Positions 46,629 through 55,286 of a DNA stretch of 64,000 bases are shown here, piece by piece. The notes beneath the pieces were generated by a model that did no database searches, was not told the origin of the DNA, and saw only the letters and a list, made by a program, of their open reading frames with translations. The DNA is taken from the NCBI GenBank assembly GCA_028695735.1, contig JAQVIJ010000005.1:1-64000 (forward strand), read 5' to 3'. A program made the position numbers and the translations under genes. The stretch comes from Deltaproteobacteria bacterium. GTDB taxonomy: Bacteria > Desulfobacterota > Dissulfuribacteria > Dissulfuribacterales > DYLC01. Each line of letters starts with the position of its first letter. Position 1 is the stretch's first letter.

Positions 46629-49600
46629 ATGAAAAAAGGACTTCTTTTCTGCCTGTTTTTGGTATGGGCGTGTTGTAGCGGTTCTTGGGTATGGGCGGCA
46701 GCCACGCTCTCACAGCTCTATGAGACCCCCAAGGACCAAGTAACTACAGCTACTCAACCTGGGTACAAGAACCTTCAGAGCTATGTGTATGATGGCATAC
46801 CGGGGGTTACTACTGCTGGGGGTGCCGAGCTGATTCTGGCCATGGGCGAGGGCGGTCTGGTGACCTTTGATTATGATGCGACCACACCTAAGTATGGCAT
46901 TATTGATCGCAAGACCAGCATCACCATGGGCACAGAGGAGGTGCCGCTCTTTGTCACTCGAGTGGTGGCGGATCAGTCAAACGCGGCTCTGGGGTCAGCG
47001 ACAGAGTATGACACCGTATTTGCCATCTCAGGCGCCTATCTTGTAAAGTACAGCCTCTCTACTGCCGGTCTGCTTTCAGACCCCAAATATGTCAAAATCT
47101 ATGACCCGTCCGACAATACCAGGCAGTATGAACCCACAGACCTGGCGATTGTAGCTCATGCTGCTAGTGGACCCACCTATCTGGCTGTCAGCGCCAGAGA
47201 GCAGAGCGGCACAGGTGGCGCCATCTTTCTAATCGCCTTTGACCACAGTGCAGACGGATTTGCAACCAATGCCGGGCTTCCAGCCTTTGATATCCTGCGC
47301 ACCAGCTTTGCCCCCAATGCCATTGCCACTGTGAATGCCAATGTGACCGGCTCAGGAGCAGCAGACCTCTTGTTTATTGTTGGCCCGGATAACCTGGTGA
47401 TCAAGGCCATCAATAGCGCAAATATAGGCGGTACCAGCACAACAGATGCCTTTTCTGATGCAGCACAAAGCACCTTTGACGGCACTGCCAGGGATGTGGC
47501 GGTTTATGCCGATGCAGCGGTGGATACAACAACAGCCACTGAAGCCAATGCTGAAGTCTTGATCTTCATCGCCACCAACAACGGCGTCTATGGCTTTGAG
47601 CTGGATAACTCCGGCACTTCCTATAGCCTGGAAGACAAGGGCAACCTCACTCAGGGGGAGCTGCCAAATCTGGATGCCTATGGTGTGTATTTTAATGCAG
47701 CAGGCACCGCCTCAGGTAGGGCCGGCTGGTTAGGTGTGGCGGCAGGCACAGGCGGTTTTTATCTGCTGAAAAGTGGTGGCGATGCTACGGCCTCGCCCGA
47801 TACACTGATCTTGAGCTATGTAGCTGCCCTGGACACCACCGGCACCACCGAAAAGGTCTTCGGTATAGTGCCTAATAGTACTAATCCTACCACCACTATT
47901 GACCATATCTATGTGGCGGATGGCGGCGGTGGCTTTAAGGACCTGGCTGGGGCCACATTGAGCACGGCTCCTGAAGTAAGTCTGCAATACCAGTGGGATG
48001 AATCAGTGGCGGCAGTGGCCACCAAGATAGTAAATAACGGTACCGATGACTATGCCGTGGTGTTGGACCAGGCAGGCGGTATAAAGCTGTATAAAATCAC
48101 TATGGGCACTACACCTTCCCTGATTCCTCAGGAAGAGGCCGATACCAAAGGTGGTAAATATGGCTTTGACCTGGCCTGGAACAGCAACTACAATAAAGAG
48201 GGTACAGGTACCAATCTGGCAGGCACACCCTATGACCTCTATGCAGCAGCGGATTTAACTACCTTAACCACGGTGCATCTCTTTATGGCGGCAGGTTCTG
48301 CAGGCTTAAAGAAAATGCAGTTGACAGCCGTCGGCGACGCTACCAACTTTGTTTACGATAAGGACACTAATGCAGTAGAGTCCTACAATACTCCAGGCAC
48401 TGCCAGGGGTGTGGATGCCTCTCAGACAGCAGCAGGCGTGTTCAAAGTGGCGGTGGCAGACGGGGATGCCGGAATCCTGCTCATGGATTATGGAACCACT
48501 GCTAATAAATTCACCTTGAATCGCTCTTTGGCCCTGCAGGGCGCTGGCGTGGCGGAGTCAGTGGCCATTGACAAACGCACCTCCAGTTCCTTTGTGCATG
48601 TGGCCTACGGAGACCAGGGGCTTTTGATTCTCGATACAGGGGATGCCTCCTTCAGCAACTGGTCCAATCCCTCCACCGCGGCCCAGATAGACGGCGCTAC
48701 TCTGGGCGGCTATGCCAAGAAGGTGGTCATCGGCCAGCAGGGCTCGGCATACTATGCCTATGTCCTGGTGCAGACCGCCACTCAAGGCAATAAAATCGTC
48801 ATAGTGGATGTGAGCACGCCGTCTTCAGCCGCTGTAAAAGGCACCTATACCGCAGAATCAGAGGTGAATAACCTGGCCTTTGTGGCAGATACCACCAATT
48901 CCAAATACTACCTGGTGCTTTCTTCCACCAACGACACTGTATTGGGTCAGACCTCTCGCGTGGCGGTGGTCAATGTCTCCAACCCCGCTACTCCCCTGGC
49001 CGGCGCGACATACGGCGTAACGGGTCAGGCCATAAGTATTGCAGCAAAATATGGCACTACCAGTGAGGTGGTGGTGGGTGAGGTGCTGCAGATCGGCACT
49101 GATAACGGCTATAAGGGAGATGTGGGGCTTTTGAAGCTCACATTCACGGGTGCACAGACCGTTACGGTCACCCCTTCTGCCAGCTCATCTGTGGTGCCTC
49201 TGGGCGGTTCCATCACCCTGGGTGCATCGGTAAGTGGCGGCACGGCGCCCTATCTCTACTCCTGGTCTGTGGTGCCACGTAGTGGAACGGATACAGGTCA
49301 ATTCAATCCTGATCCGCCCACTGCCCAATCCGTGGGCTGGACCGCACCGCAGGTATCGGACCTCTTCACCTTTACCGTGCAGGTTACAGACAACGACGGC
49401 AATGTGGGAAGCGGCAGCATCACTGTGCGTGTGCGACCCACCGGTGTCTCCGTGGTGAATCGTATCGGCAAGGCAGGTTCCACTGTGACCGTGCCCATCG
49501 AAATAAGCGGAGTACCCAGCGTGGCCATAGATGCCTGGGGTATGGATGTCACCTTTGATCCGCAGTTGCTGGTGTTTACAGGCGTGAGCACACCCAGTGA

Positions 49601-50033
49601 CCTCTCAGGATGGACTGTTACTGGGCAGCAGGTCTCCAGCGGCCGTGTGCGTATTGCAGGACATGCCGAGGCAATAGATAAGGTCATTGAGCCGGGTGCC
49701 ACCAAAACCTTGATATATCTGCGTTTTTCCATAAATCGCAATGCCCAGCCTGGTACTGTGGCCAGTGTGACCCCTTCCAATGCGGTGGATGACATAGCAG
49801 GCGTGCCGCTTACGGCAGGAAACTTCAAGCTGGTCTGCCCTGGGGATGTGGATGGAAGCGGGCTCCTGACACCGCAGGATGCCCTCTGGACCTTCTACTA
49901 CTTCCTAAACCTTTACAGCCTAGAGGATGACGAGGCCAAGGTGGCGGATGTGGACAACAACGGTATTGTAAATATAACCGATGCAGTGGAGATCATGAAC
50001 CGCTATGTGGCATATGGAGGTGCATGCCAGTAG
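46629..50033 (+). CDS. Large secreted protein: propeller-like repeats, PKD-like, cohesin-like and dockerin domains
   Basis: A 1134-residue exported protein, signal peptide about 1-24. Residues about 30-830 hold repeated beta segments of LVIVD/propeller type (for example VHVAYGDQGLLILDTGD and NKIVIVDVSTPSSAAVKG). About 840-935 is a PKD/Ig-like domain (GGTAPYLYSWSVV, VQVTDNDGNVGSGSITV). About 940-1070 is a cohesin-like domain (AIDAWGMDVTFDPQLLVFTG). The C-terminus is a type I dockerin with two calcium loops: PGDVDGSGLLTPQDAL and ADVDNNGIVNITDAVEIM. Cohesin and dockerin in one chain could allow head-to-tail assembly. There are no catalytic domains and no anchor motif. The start has GAGGAGG upstream. 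Confidence 0.82.
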   Translation: MKKGLLFCLFLVWACCSGSWVWAAATLSQLYETPKDQVTTATQPGYKNLQSYVYDGIPGVTTAGGAELILAMGEGGLVTFDYDATTPKYGIIDRKTSITMGTEEVPLFVTRVVADQSNAALGSATEYDTVFAISGAYLVKYSLSTAGLLSDPKYVKIYDPSDNTRQYEPTDLAIVAHAASGPTYLAVSAREQSGTGGAIFLIAFDHSADGFATNAGLPAFDILRTSFAPNAIATVNANVTGSGAADLLFIVGPDNLVIKAINSANIGGTSTTDAFSDAAQSTFDGTARDVAVYADAAVDTTTATEANAEVLIFIATNNGVYGFELDNSGTSYSLEDKGNLTQGELPNLDAYGVYFNAAGTASGRAGWLGVAAGTGGFYLLKSGGDATASPDTLILSYVAALDTTGTTEKVFGIVPNSTNPTTTIDHIYVADGGGGFKDLAGATLSTAPEVSLQYQWDESVAAVATKIVNNGTDDYAVVLDQAGGIKLYKITMGTTPSLIPQEEADTKGGKYGFDLAWNSNYNKEGTGTNLAGTPYDLYAAADLTTLTTVHLFMAAGSAGLKKMQLTAVGDATNFVYDKDTNAVESYNTPGTARGVDASQTAAGVFKVAVADGDAGILLMDYGTTANKFTLNRSLALQGAGVAESVAIDKRTSSSFVHVAYGDQGLLILDTGDASFSNWSNPSTAAQIDGATLGGYAKKVVIGQQGSAYYAYVLVQTATQGNKIVIVDVSTPSSAAVKGTYTAESEVNNLAFVADTTNSKYYLVLSSTNDTVLGQTSRVAVVNVSNPATPLAGATYGVTGQAISIAAKYGTTSEVVVGEVLQIGTDNGYKGDVGLLKLTFTGAQTVTVTPSASSSVVPLGGSITLGASVSGGTAPYLYSWSVVPRSGTDTGQFNPDPPTAQSVGWTAPQVSDLFTFTVQVTDNDGNVGSGSITVRVRPTGVSVVNRIGKAGSTVTVPIEISGVPSVAIDAWGMDVTFDPQLLVFTGVSTPSDLSGWTVTGQQVSSGRVRIAGHAEAIDKVIEPGATKTLIYLRFSINRNAQPGTVASVTPSNAVDDIAGVPLTAGNFKLVCPGDVDGSGLLTPQDALWTFYYFLNLYSLEDDEAKVADVDNNGIVNITDAVEIMNRYVAYGGACQ

Positions 50034-50054
50034 TGCTGAATTGGTGAATATAAA

Positions 50055-50462
50055 GTAGGGGCAGGCACAGGGGCCTGCCCCTTATTGTTTGTGTGCTGCC
50101 CCTTATGCTGTTCAGATTTAATCTTTTCTGGGCGAGGGCAGCCGGCATTTGTTCCATGCCCCCCATAACCGCCCTCCATGGCGGTAATGTGGGGCCGGCG
50201 CCCTCGTGGCGCCTATTCCACAAACACCGACTGCCCTCGCCCCTCCCCACCTCCACATCCTACCTCAGAAGTCGCTTACAAAAGACATAGATCCCCTGAA
50301 CAACTTTGGTTAACCCCCCTTCCTGCAACCCACGCCCAACCGTAAACGACGCTTCAAAGCAGCACATACTCTTTGCACTTGAGTGAACATGATGGTAAAG
50401 GCCAATTTCACTTTTTTTATTGGCAGAAACGCCATGTTCAGGAATGTGTCTGTCCTTTTGTT
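50055..50462 (+). repeat. REP, type A element and truncated core after the dockerin gene
   Basis: Start of a 2-kb island (50034-52098) with no supported gene. A GTAG palindrome (50055-50081) has the stem GGGGCAGG/CCTGCCCC with the loop inverted (CACAGGGG). The same linker as at 45131 leads to a type A end on the minus strand (50130-50243), then a core with AACCGTAAACGACGCTTCAA. This stops at about 50432 and jumps to flank G (TTCAGGAATGTGTCTGTCC). The B end is missing. Confidence 0.8.
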
Positions 50463-50469
50463 CTTTTGT

Positions 50470-50522
50470 GGCGGTGCATCAGGGGACTGGTAATACAGAG
50501 GAAACGTCCTGACCGAAAAAAT
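50470..50522 (+). pseudogene. Duplicated 3' end of the TPM-domain gene
   Basis: These 53 bases match 45052-45104 with three substitutions. They include the last codons of the TPM gene (Gly-Gly-Ala-Ser-Gly-Asp-Trp-stop in the source; here Ala to Ala-preserving and Ser codons remain readable) and its trailer up to the GTAG palindrome. A gene end has been copied together with the following REP and type A element. Confidence 0.85.
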
Positions 50523-51170
50523 GTAGGGGCAGGCCCCTGTGCCTGCCCTTATGCTGTGCCTGTTCAGATTTAATCTTTTCTGGGCGAGGGCAGCCGGCAT
50601 TTGTTCCATGCCCCACATAACCGCCCTCCATGGCGGAGATGTGGGGCCGGCGCCCTTCATGGCGCCTATTCCACAAATACCGACTGCCCTCGCCCCTCCC
50701 CACCTCCACATTCTACATCAGAAGCCGCTTAAAAAAGACATAGACTCCCTGAACTTTGCTTAATACTCTTTCTGAAATCCCACGCCCAACCGTAAACGAC
50801 GCTTCAAAGCAGCACATACTCTTTGCACTTGAGTGAACATGAAGGTAAAGGCCAAATTCACTTTTTGCAGAAGTGCCGGTTTAGCCAGCGATTTTTATTG
50901 GCAGAAATACCAGCTCATTATTACAGCAGGTCAATCCGTTATCAGTGGGATTACATCAGGAATGGATAGGCCATCCGTTCTGGGCATGGGGTTCCGCAGG
51001 GGCGAGAAGGGCGGCAGTGGTGGAGTGTTTGTGAAATAGGCGCCACGAGGGCGCCGGCGGCGCATCCTGCCAAGGAGGGCAGTTATGCGCCGCATGGAAC
51101 AAATGCTTCACCGCTGCCGCCCCAATAGATTTAATTAAAAAAGTTGTTCAGGAATGTGTCTGTCCTTTTT
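50523..51170 (+). repeat. REP and compound structured repeat, copy 3 (most complete)
   Basis: GTAG palindrome (50523-50548), linker, type A end on the minus strand (50582-50695), core (50696-51008), type B end on the plus strand (51009-51123), AATAGATTTAATTAAAAAAG and flank G. In this A copy the outer stem has A-U where the 45179 copy has G.U. The core contains a short frame whose end, GEKGGSGGVFVK-stop, runs into the B stem; compared with copy 1 it is frameshifted further upstream, so it is not counted as a gene. Confidence 0.85.
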
Positions 51171-51194
51171 CTGTTGTTTTTATCAGAAGGCTAG

Positions 51195-51495
51195 GTTCAT
51201 TATTCCAGCAGGTCAATCCGAGTGAAATTACATCAGGAATGGATAGGCCATCCGTTCTGGGCATGGAGTTCCGCAGGGACGAGAAGGGCGGCAGCGGTGG
51301 AGTGTTTGTGAAATAGGCGCCATGAAGGGCGCCGGCGGCGCATCCTGCCAGGGATGGCAGTTATGCGCCGCATGGAACAAATGCTTCACCGCTGCCGCCC
51401 CAAGAGATTTAATTAAAAAAGTTGTTCAGGAATGTGTCTGTCCTTTTTCTGTTGTCCCTTTTTCTGTTGTAGGGGCAGGCCCCTGTGCCTGCCCC
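51195..51495 (+). repeat. Type B element with partial core, flank G and REP
   Basis: Partial core from about 51195, type B end on the plus strand (51287-51401), AAGAGATTTAATTAAAAAAG, flank G (GTTCAGGAATGTGTCTGTCC) and a GTAG palindrome (51469-51495). No A end belongs to this copy. The hairpin P3 loop has GGGAT in place of GGGAG or AGGAG. Confidence 0.8.
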
Positions 51496-51499
51496 TTAT

Positions 51500-52060
51500 G
51501 CTTATTCCTCCCTTCTGTCTCATCGTGCTTGTTGTTTTTTACAGTTTTAATACATTGTGATAATTCGATTTCTTGGCGAGGGCAGCCGGCATTTGTTTCA
51601 TGCCCCACATAACCGCCCTCCATGGCGGAGATGTGAGGCCGGCGCCCTCCTGGCGCCTATTCCACAAATACCGACTGCCCTCGCCCCTCCCCACCTCCAC
51701 ATTCTACCTCAGAAGTCGCTTAAAAAAGACATAGACCCCTTTGAACTTTGGTTAACATGAGGTTAAAGATCAATTCTGCGATTTTTATTGGCAGAAGTGC
51801 CGGTTTAGCCAGCGATTTTTATTGGCAGAAATACCAGCTCATTATTACAGCAGGTCAATCCGAGTGAAATTACATCAGGAATGGATAGGCCATCCGTTCT
51901 GGGCATGGAGTTCCGCAGGGACGAGAAGGGCGGCAGTGGTGGAGTGTTTGTGGAATAGGCGCCATGAAGGGCGCCGGCGGCGCATCCTGCCAAGGAGGGC
52001 AGTTATGCGCCGCATGGAACAAATGCTTCACCGCTGCCGCCCCAAGAGATTTAATTAAAG
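51500..52060 (+). repeat. Compound structured repeat, copy 4, with flank F
   Basis: Flank F (about 51500-51573, including CTTCTGTCTCATCGTGCTTG), type A end on the minus strand (51575-51686), core (51687-51927) with two copies of TTTTTATTGGCAGAA, type B end on the plus strand (51928-52043), then AAGAGATTTAATTAAAGG. In the A end one inner-hairpin pair is U.G on the reading strand (CCTCACAT against ATGTGGGG). The island ends about 40 bases from the stop of the mcp gene. Confidence 0.85.
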
Positions 52061-52098
52061 GTGAGCAGTGAATAGGGGTGGAGTAGGTGAAGAAAGAA

Positions 52099-53646
52099 TT
52101 ATAGAGTCCTAAAGACGCTCATGGCATCCTGCAGGGCCTTGTTGGCATCCGTCAGTTCACGAGTGACCTTTGCCAGGGCCTCGGCCTTTTGAGCCAGGGA
52201 GTCGTTGAGCTCCATGACCTGGCCGGCATTTTGCGACATATCCTGTGCGTTCTGATTGCTCTCCTGAAGCCTCTGGCTGATCTCTGAGGCGGCAGCGGTC
52301 TGCTCCTCCACTGCGGCAGCTATCTGATTGGTGATGTCAGTCACATTGGCTATGGATGTGGAGATGTGCTTCATGACATTCAGGGTGTCTGTGGTGCCCC
52401 TTTGAATCTCTTGAATGATGCTGTCGATCTCCTGTACGGAGTCTGATGTCTGCTTGGCCAGTTCCTTGACCTCATTGGCCACCACGGCAAAGCCCTTGCC
52501 TGCCTCACCTGCCCTGGCGGCCTCAATGGTGGCGTTCAATGCCAGGAGGTTGGTCTGGGCAGCGATGCCGCCTATGAGTTTGCTCACCTCTCCCACCTTC
52601 TGAGCGGCCTGTGCCAGGCTATCCACCACCTGCATGGCCTGTGCGCCCTCTTGATTGGCGTTGTCCGCTGCATCCTTGGCCTGCGTGGTGTTCTTGCTGA
52701 TCTCTGTGATGGTGGCCACCATCTCCTCCATGGCGGAGGCCACTGAGGCTATGCTGGCTGCGGTGGCCTGGGCCTTCTGGCCTATCTCGTTTGCAAAGCC
52801 CTTGCCCTGTTCCGTGGCCACGCTCAGAGTCTGTGCGCTGTCTGACACCAGGGAGATGTTATCCGCTGTCTTGTGGGCAGCCAGAGTCAGCTTGTCAAAG
52901 AGTGTCTTCATGGCCTCTTGAGTGTTTATGAGGTTGGTAAGGATTTCGCCCATTTCATTGGTCAAGTTGGTGTGAATGCGAGTGTCAAAACGGCCTTCTT
53001 TCATGTTGGAAATGATGGATTGTATCTCGGATATGCCTGCCATCAGATTTTTATAGAAGAGAAGCGTAAAGACGATGACCACCAGCATGGCCACACCCAA
53101 GACCGTTATTGTCTCCCAGAGAGTGGCGTTCATCTGCTCCTTTTGTGTATTGAAGTTATCGTTCAACAGCTTGTTCAGATCAGCTATTGTAGTCGCTATT
53201 ATATTTGCTGACTTGTTAAACAGCTCGTTTAGTTCCTTTTTTTCGCCTTCAGTCAGGCCACTCTCAGACTTTTCCTTTTTGATGAGCTCCAATCGCCTGG
53301 GCTGCAGATTGATCCAGTCTTTAAAGCTGGCAATGGTTTGCTTGGCTAATTCCGTATTTTTTTGGTTTGTTGCTGTTTGACTGTAATAAGTCAAGTGCTC
53401 AATTGCCTTCTTTGAATCCTCTTCAAAGTCCTTTAAGAACTTATCTGAGCTAGTGATTTGATATCCCCGTAAATTTGACAGGGCGCCCGCAACATGATTG
53501 GAGGCCTCATGCAGGGCTATTATGCGTTTAGCACGGCCTTCTGCAGCGCTGACAGAGGCATATTGCACATAGATGGTTATGGCGGTACCTATCAAGAGCA
53601 GCGCCAGCATAATCTGAAATGCCTGTTTGATTCTCAAGTTTTTCAT
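52099..53646 (-). CDS. Methyl-accepting chemotaxis protein
   Basis: A 515-residue transducer. Start ATG 53646 follows AAGGAGG; the longer frame is discarded. Transmembrane helix 1 is about 9-27; the periplasmic four-helix-bundle sensor is about 28-178; transmembrane helix 2 is about 180-203, then a HAMP domain. The cytoplasmic coiled coil has the conserved tip [20 protein letters not shown] and [18 protein letters not shown]. Glu/Gln pairs suitable for CheR/CheB modification flank the tip. It has no C-terminal CheR-docking pentapeptide. Last gene of the chemotaxis operon. Confidence 0.96.
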   Translation of the reverse strand: MKNLRIKQAFQIMLALLLIGTAITIYVQYASVSAAEGRAKRIIALHEASNHVAGALSNLRGYQITSSDKFLKDFEEDSKKAIEHLTYYSQTATNQKNTELAKQTIASFKDWINLQPRRLELIKKEKSESGLTEGEKKELNELFNKSANIIATTIADLNKLLNDNFNTQKEQMNATLWETITVLGVAMLVVIVFTLLFYKNLMAGISEIQSIISNMKEGRFDTRIHTNLTNEMGEILTNLINTQEAMKTLFDKLTLAAHKTADNISLVSDSAQTLSVATEQGKGFANEIGQKAQATAASIASVASAMEEMVATITEISKNTTQAKDAADNANQEGAQAMQVVDSLAQAAQKVGEVSKLIGGIAAQTNLLALNATIEAARAGEAGKGFAVVANEVKELAKQTSDSVQEIDSIIQEIQRGTTDTLNVMKHISTSIANVTDITNQIAAAVEEQTAAASEISQRLQESNQNAQDMSQNAGQVMELNDSLAQKAEALAKVTRELTDANKALQDAMSVFRTL

Positions 53647-53726
53647 AAAATTTCCTCCTTTTGATGTTGATATATAAATTTTTAATGATGCCAAAGGGTG
53701 TTACCGCGCAGACACGAGCCCTGTTT

Positions 53727-54764
53727 CTACGGCGGCAGCGCAAGTCTGTGGGAAAAGGGCCAGACGGCCTCCAGGAGTTGAAGTAAGGCCGTGGCCGCCT
53801 GAGAGGGCGGTGTCTGAGGCAGTAATAGGCGAGGGGTCAGAATCAGATTCCCTCTTTTGCCCAATTCATTGATCCATCCATGGCCCTCCACCAAAATGGG
53901 CTCTTGCATCAAATTCACACCACTGGAAACAGGTATCTGTATCCACCTTTCATCCAGTGTCTGAAATGGTATCTGTCCTCCTTTCAGGGCGGTCCAGATG
54001 GGTATGTCGAGTTGAGTGTGTAGGTCCAGGCCGTTTATGTGCCAGCCCTCTGGAAACTCCACTCGCACCTCCACAAAGACAGGCGCCCGTGAGTATCTGT
54101 TGGCCTGCCATGGGCCCTGGCCGGGCAGCTTGATGATGGTGCCGTTTTGAATTCCGCGAGGCAGGTGTATGCGCAGGGGCCGCTTGATGCTCACTCGGCC
54201 ACGGCCTTTGCAGAGGGTGCAGGGTCTTCTGCCGGTAAAGCCGGTGCCTGAGCAGGTGGAGCACACTATGAGCAGGGTCTCCTCTCCCCACTGCATGGGT
54301 ATGCAGCCCTTGCCATGGCATTTGGGGCATCGGGCCTCGTCTTCGCCGCCTGCGGCAGTGCCTGTGCCGTTACAGCGAGGGCAGAATTCCTCTCGATCCA
54401 CCACCCACATCTCCTTGCCGGCCCCCAGCAGGGCATCCCTTGCCGAAACTGACAGAAAGAGATATGTGCCGTTTTGAAGGCTGTCACAGGGTTCGGAGCT
54501 GGTCAAGCCAGTGGAATAATTGCTTGAAATCCCATGCTTTTCCTGCTCTTCGCAAGCAATTCTGCACTGACTCTGCTCAAATCGGGCGCGGCAGCACTCA
54601 TACGCCCGTTGAATGCGCAGAAACAGGTCTTTGTCCGCAAGGGAGGAGCTGTCGGGATGCAGCCGTTTTATGAGGTTGCGATAGGTCTTACGAATCTCCT
54701 CCTCTGTGGCGGACACATCCAGGCCCAGAGTGCGCAGGGCATCTATGTAGTCCTGGTGCAACAT
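53727..54764 (-). CDS. DnaJ-like co-chaperone within the chemotaxis operon
   Basis: A 345-residue J protein. The J domain (about 3-65) has the HPD triad in IKRLHPDSSS. All four zinc-finger repeats are present: CPRCNGTG, CPKCHGKG, CSTCSGTG and CTLCKGRG. The C-terminal substrate-binding domain follows (VFVEVRVEFPEGWHINGLDL). The Gly/Phe linker of true DnaJ is replaced by a polar, Cys-containing stretch (about 66-90), so it is probably a paralogue, not the housekeeping DnaJ. It lies 20 bases after cheW and 80 before mcp. A role in assembling receptor arrays is speculation. Confidence 0.85.
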   Translation of the reverse strand: MLHQDYIDALRTLGLDVSATEEEIRKTYRNLIKRLHPDSSSLADKDLFLRIQRAYECCRARFEQSQCRIACEEQEKHGISSNYSTGLTSSEPCDSLQNGTYLFLSVSARDALLGAGKEMWVVDREEFCPRCNGTGTAAGGEDEARCPKCHGKGCIPMQWGEETLLIVCSTCSGTGFTGRRPCTLCKGRGRVSIKRPLRIHLPRGIQNGTIIKLPGQGPWQANRYSRAPVFVEVRVEFPEGWHINGLDLHTQLDIPIWTALKGGQIPFQTLDERWIQIPVSSGVNLMQEPILVEGHGWINELGKRGNLILTPRLLLPQTPPSQAATALLQLLEAVWPFSHRLALPP

Positions 54765-54784
54765 TTGTATGTTGGTTGAGAAGG

Positions 54785-55273
54785 TCAGTTGTTGGACACA
54801 CTCTGTAGGGCATCTGTGTTCATGATGACCAGGAGTTTCCCCGGCAGTTTGCAGACATTCTTCACGTAGCGAATGTCTATGCCTGCCAATAGGTCGGGCG
54901 GCGGTTCTATGTCCGCAGTGGGCACTGAGATGACATCGCCTATGCGCTCCACCAGCAGGCTTATGGGTTCTTCCCGATTACCCATGATGATGTTATGAAA
55001 GGCGATGCCCTCTGGAGGCGTGTAATCCAGCCCGATGCGCCTGGCCAGATGAATGGCTGTAAGGATATGTCCGCGCAGGTTTACCACGCCCAGCACATAA
55101 TCAGGTGCAAGGGGTGTGCTGGTGATATTGAGGTTCTTGTTGATCTCGATGACGAGGTCTATGGGCATGCCGAAGAAGTGTTTGCCCATATAAAAGGTGA
55201 TGAATTGGGTTGTAGTGTCGGAAGCAACGGCCACATCTGTGGTCTGGGATTGGACGGGCAGATTTTCTGTCAT
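54785..55273 (-). CDS. cheW: Chemotaxis coupling protein CheW
   Basis: A 162-residue SH3-like adaptor that links receptors to CheA. Typical segments: TQFITFYMGKHFFGMPIDLV, VLGVVNLRGHILTAIHLARR and the C-terminal VRYVKN-like IRYVKNVCKLPGKLLVIMN. A 20-residue polar extension precedes the domain. It is 13 bases after cheA. Confidence 0.95.
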   Translation of the reverse strand: MTENLPVQSQTTDVAVASDTTTQFITFYMGKHFFGMPIDLVIEINKNLNITSTPLAPDYVLGVVNLRGHILTAIHLARRIGLDYTPPEGIAFHNIIMGNREEPISLLVERIGDVISVPTADIEPPPDLLAGIDIRYVKNVCKLPGKLLVIMNTDALQSVSNN

Positions 55274-55286
55274 ATAGTCCTCCTTG

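Noticed and set aside
39850-52043. Repeat elements as ordinary rho-independent terminators
   Set aside because: They lack a T-tract after the main stem, have three arms and occur in both orientations far from gene ends, so termination cannot be their main feature.
39533-52060. Many overlapping frames of 60-135 residues in the repeat islands, with recurring strings such as CAAWNKCFTAA or GRRPHI
   Set aside because: The recurrence comes from the A and B DNA repeats read in different frames. Frames are not kept between copies and lack ribosome sites, so no protein is supported.
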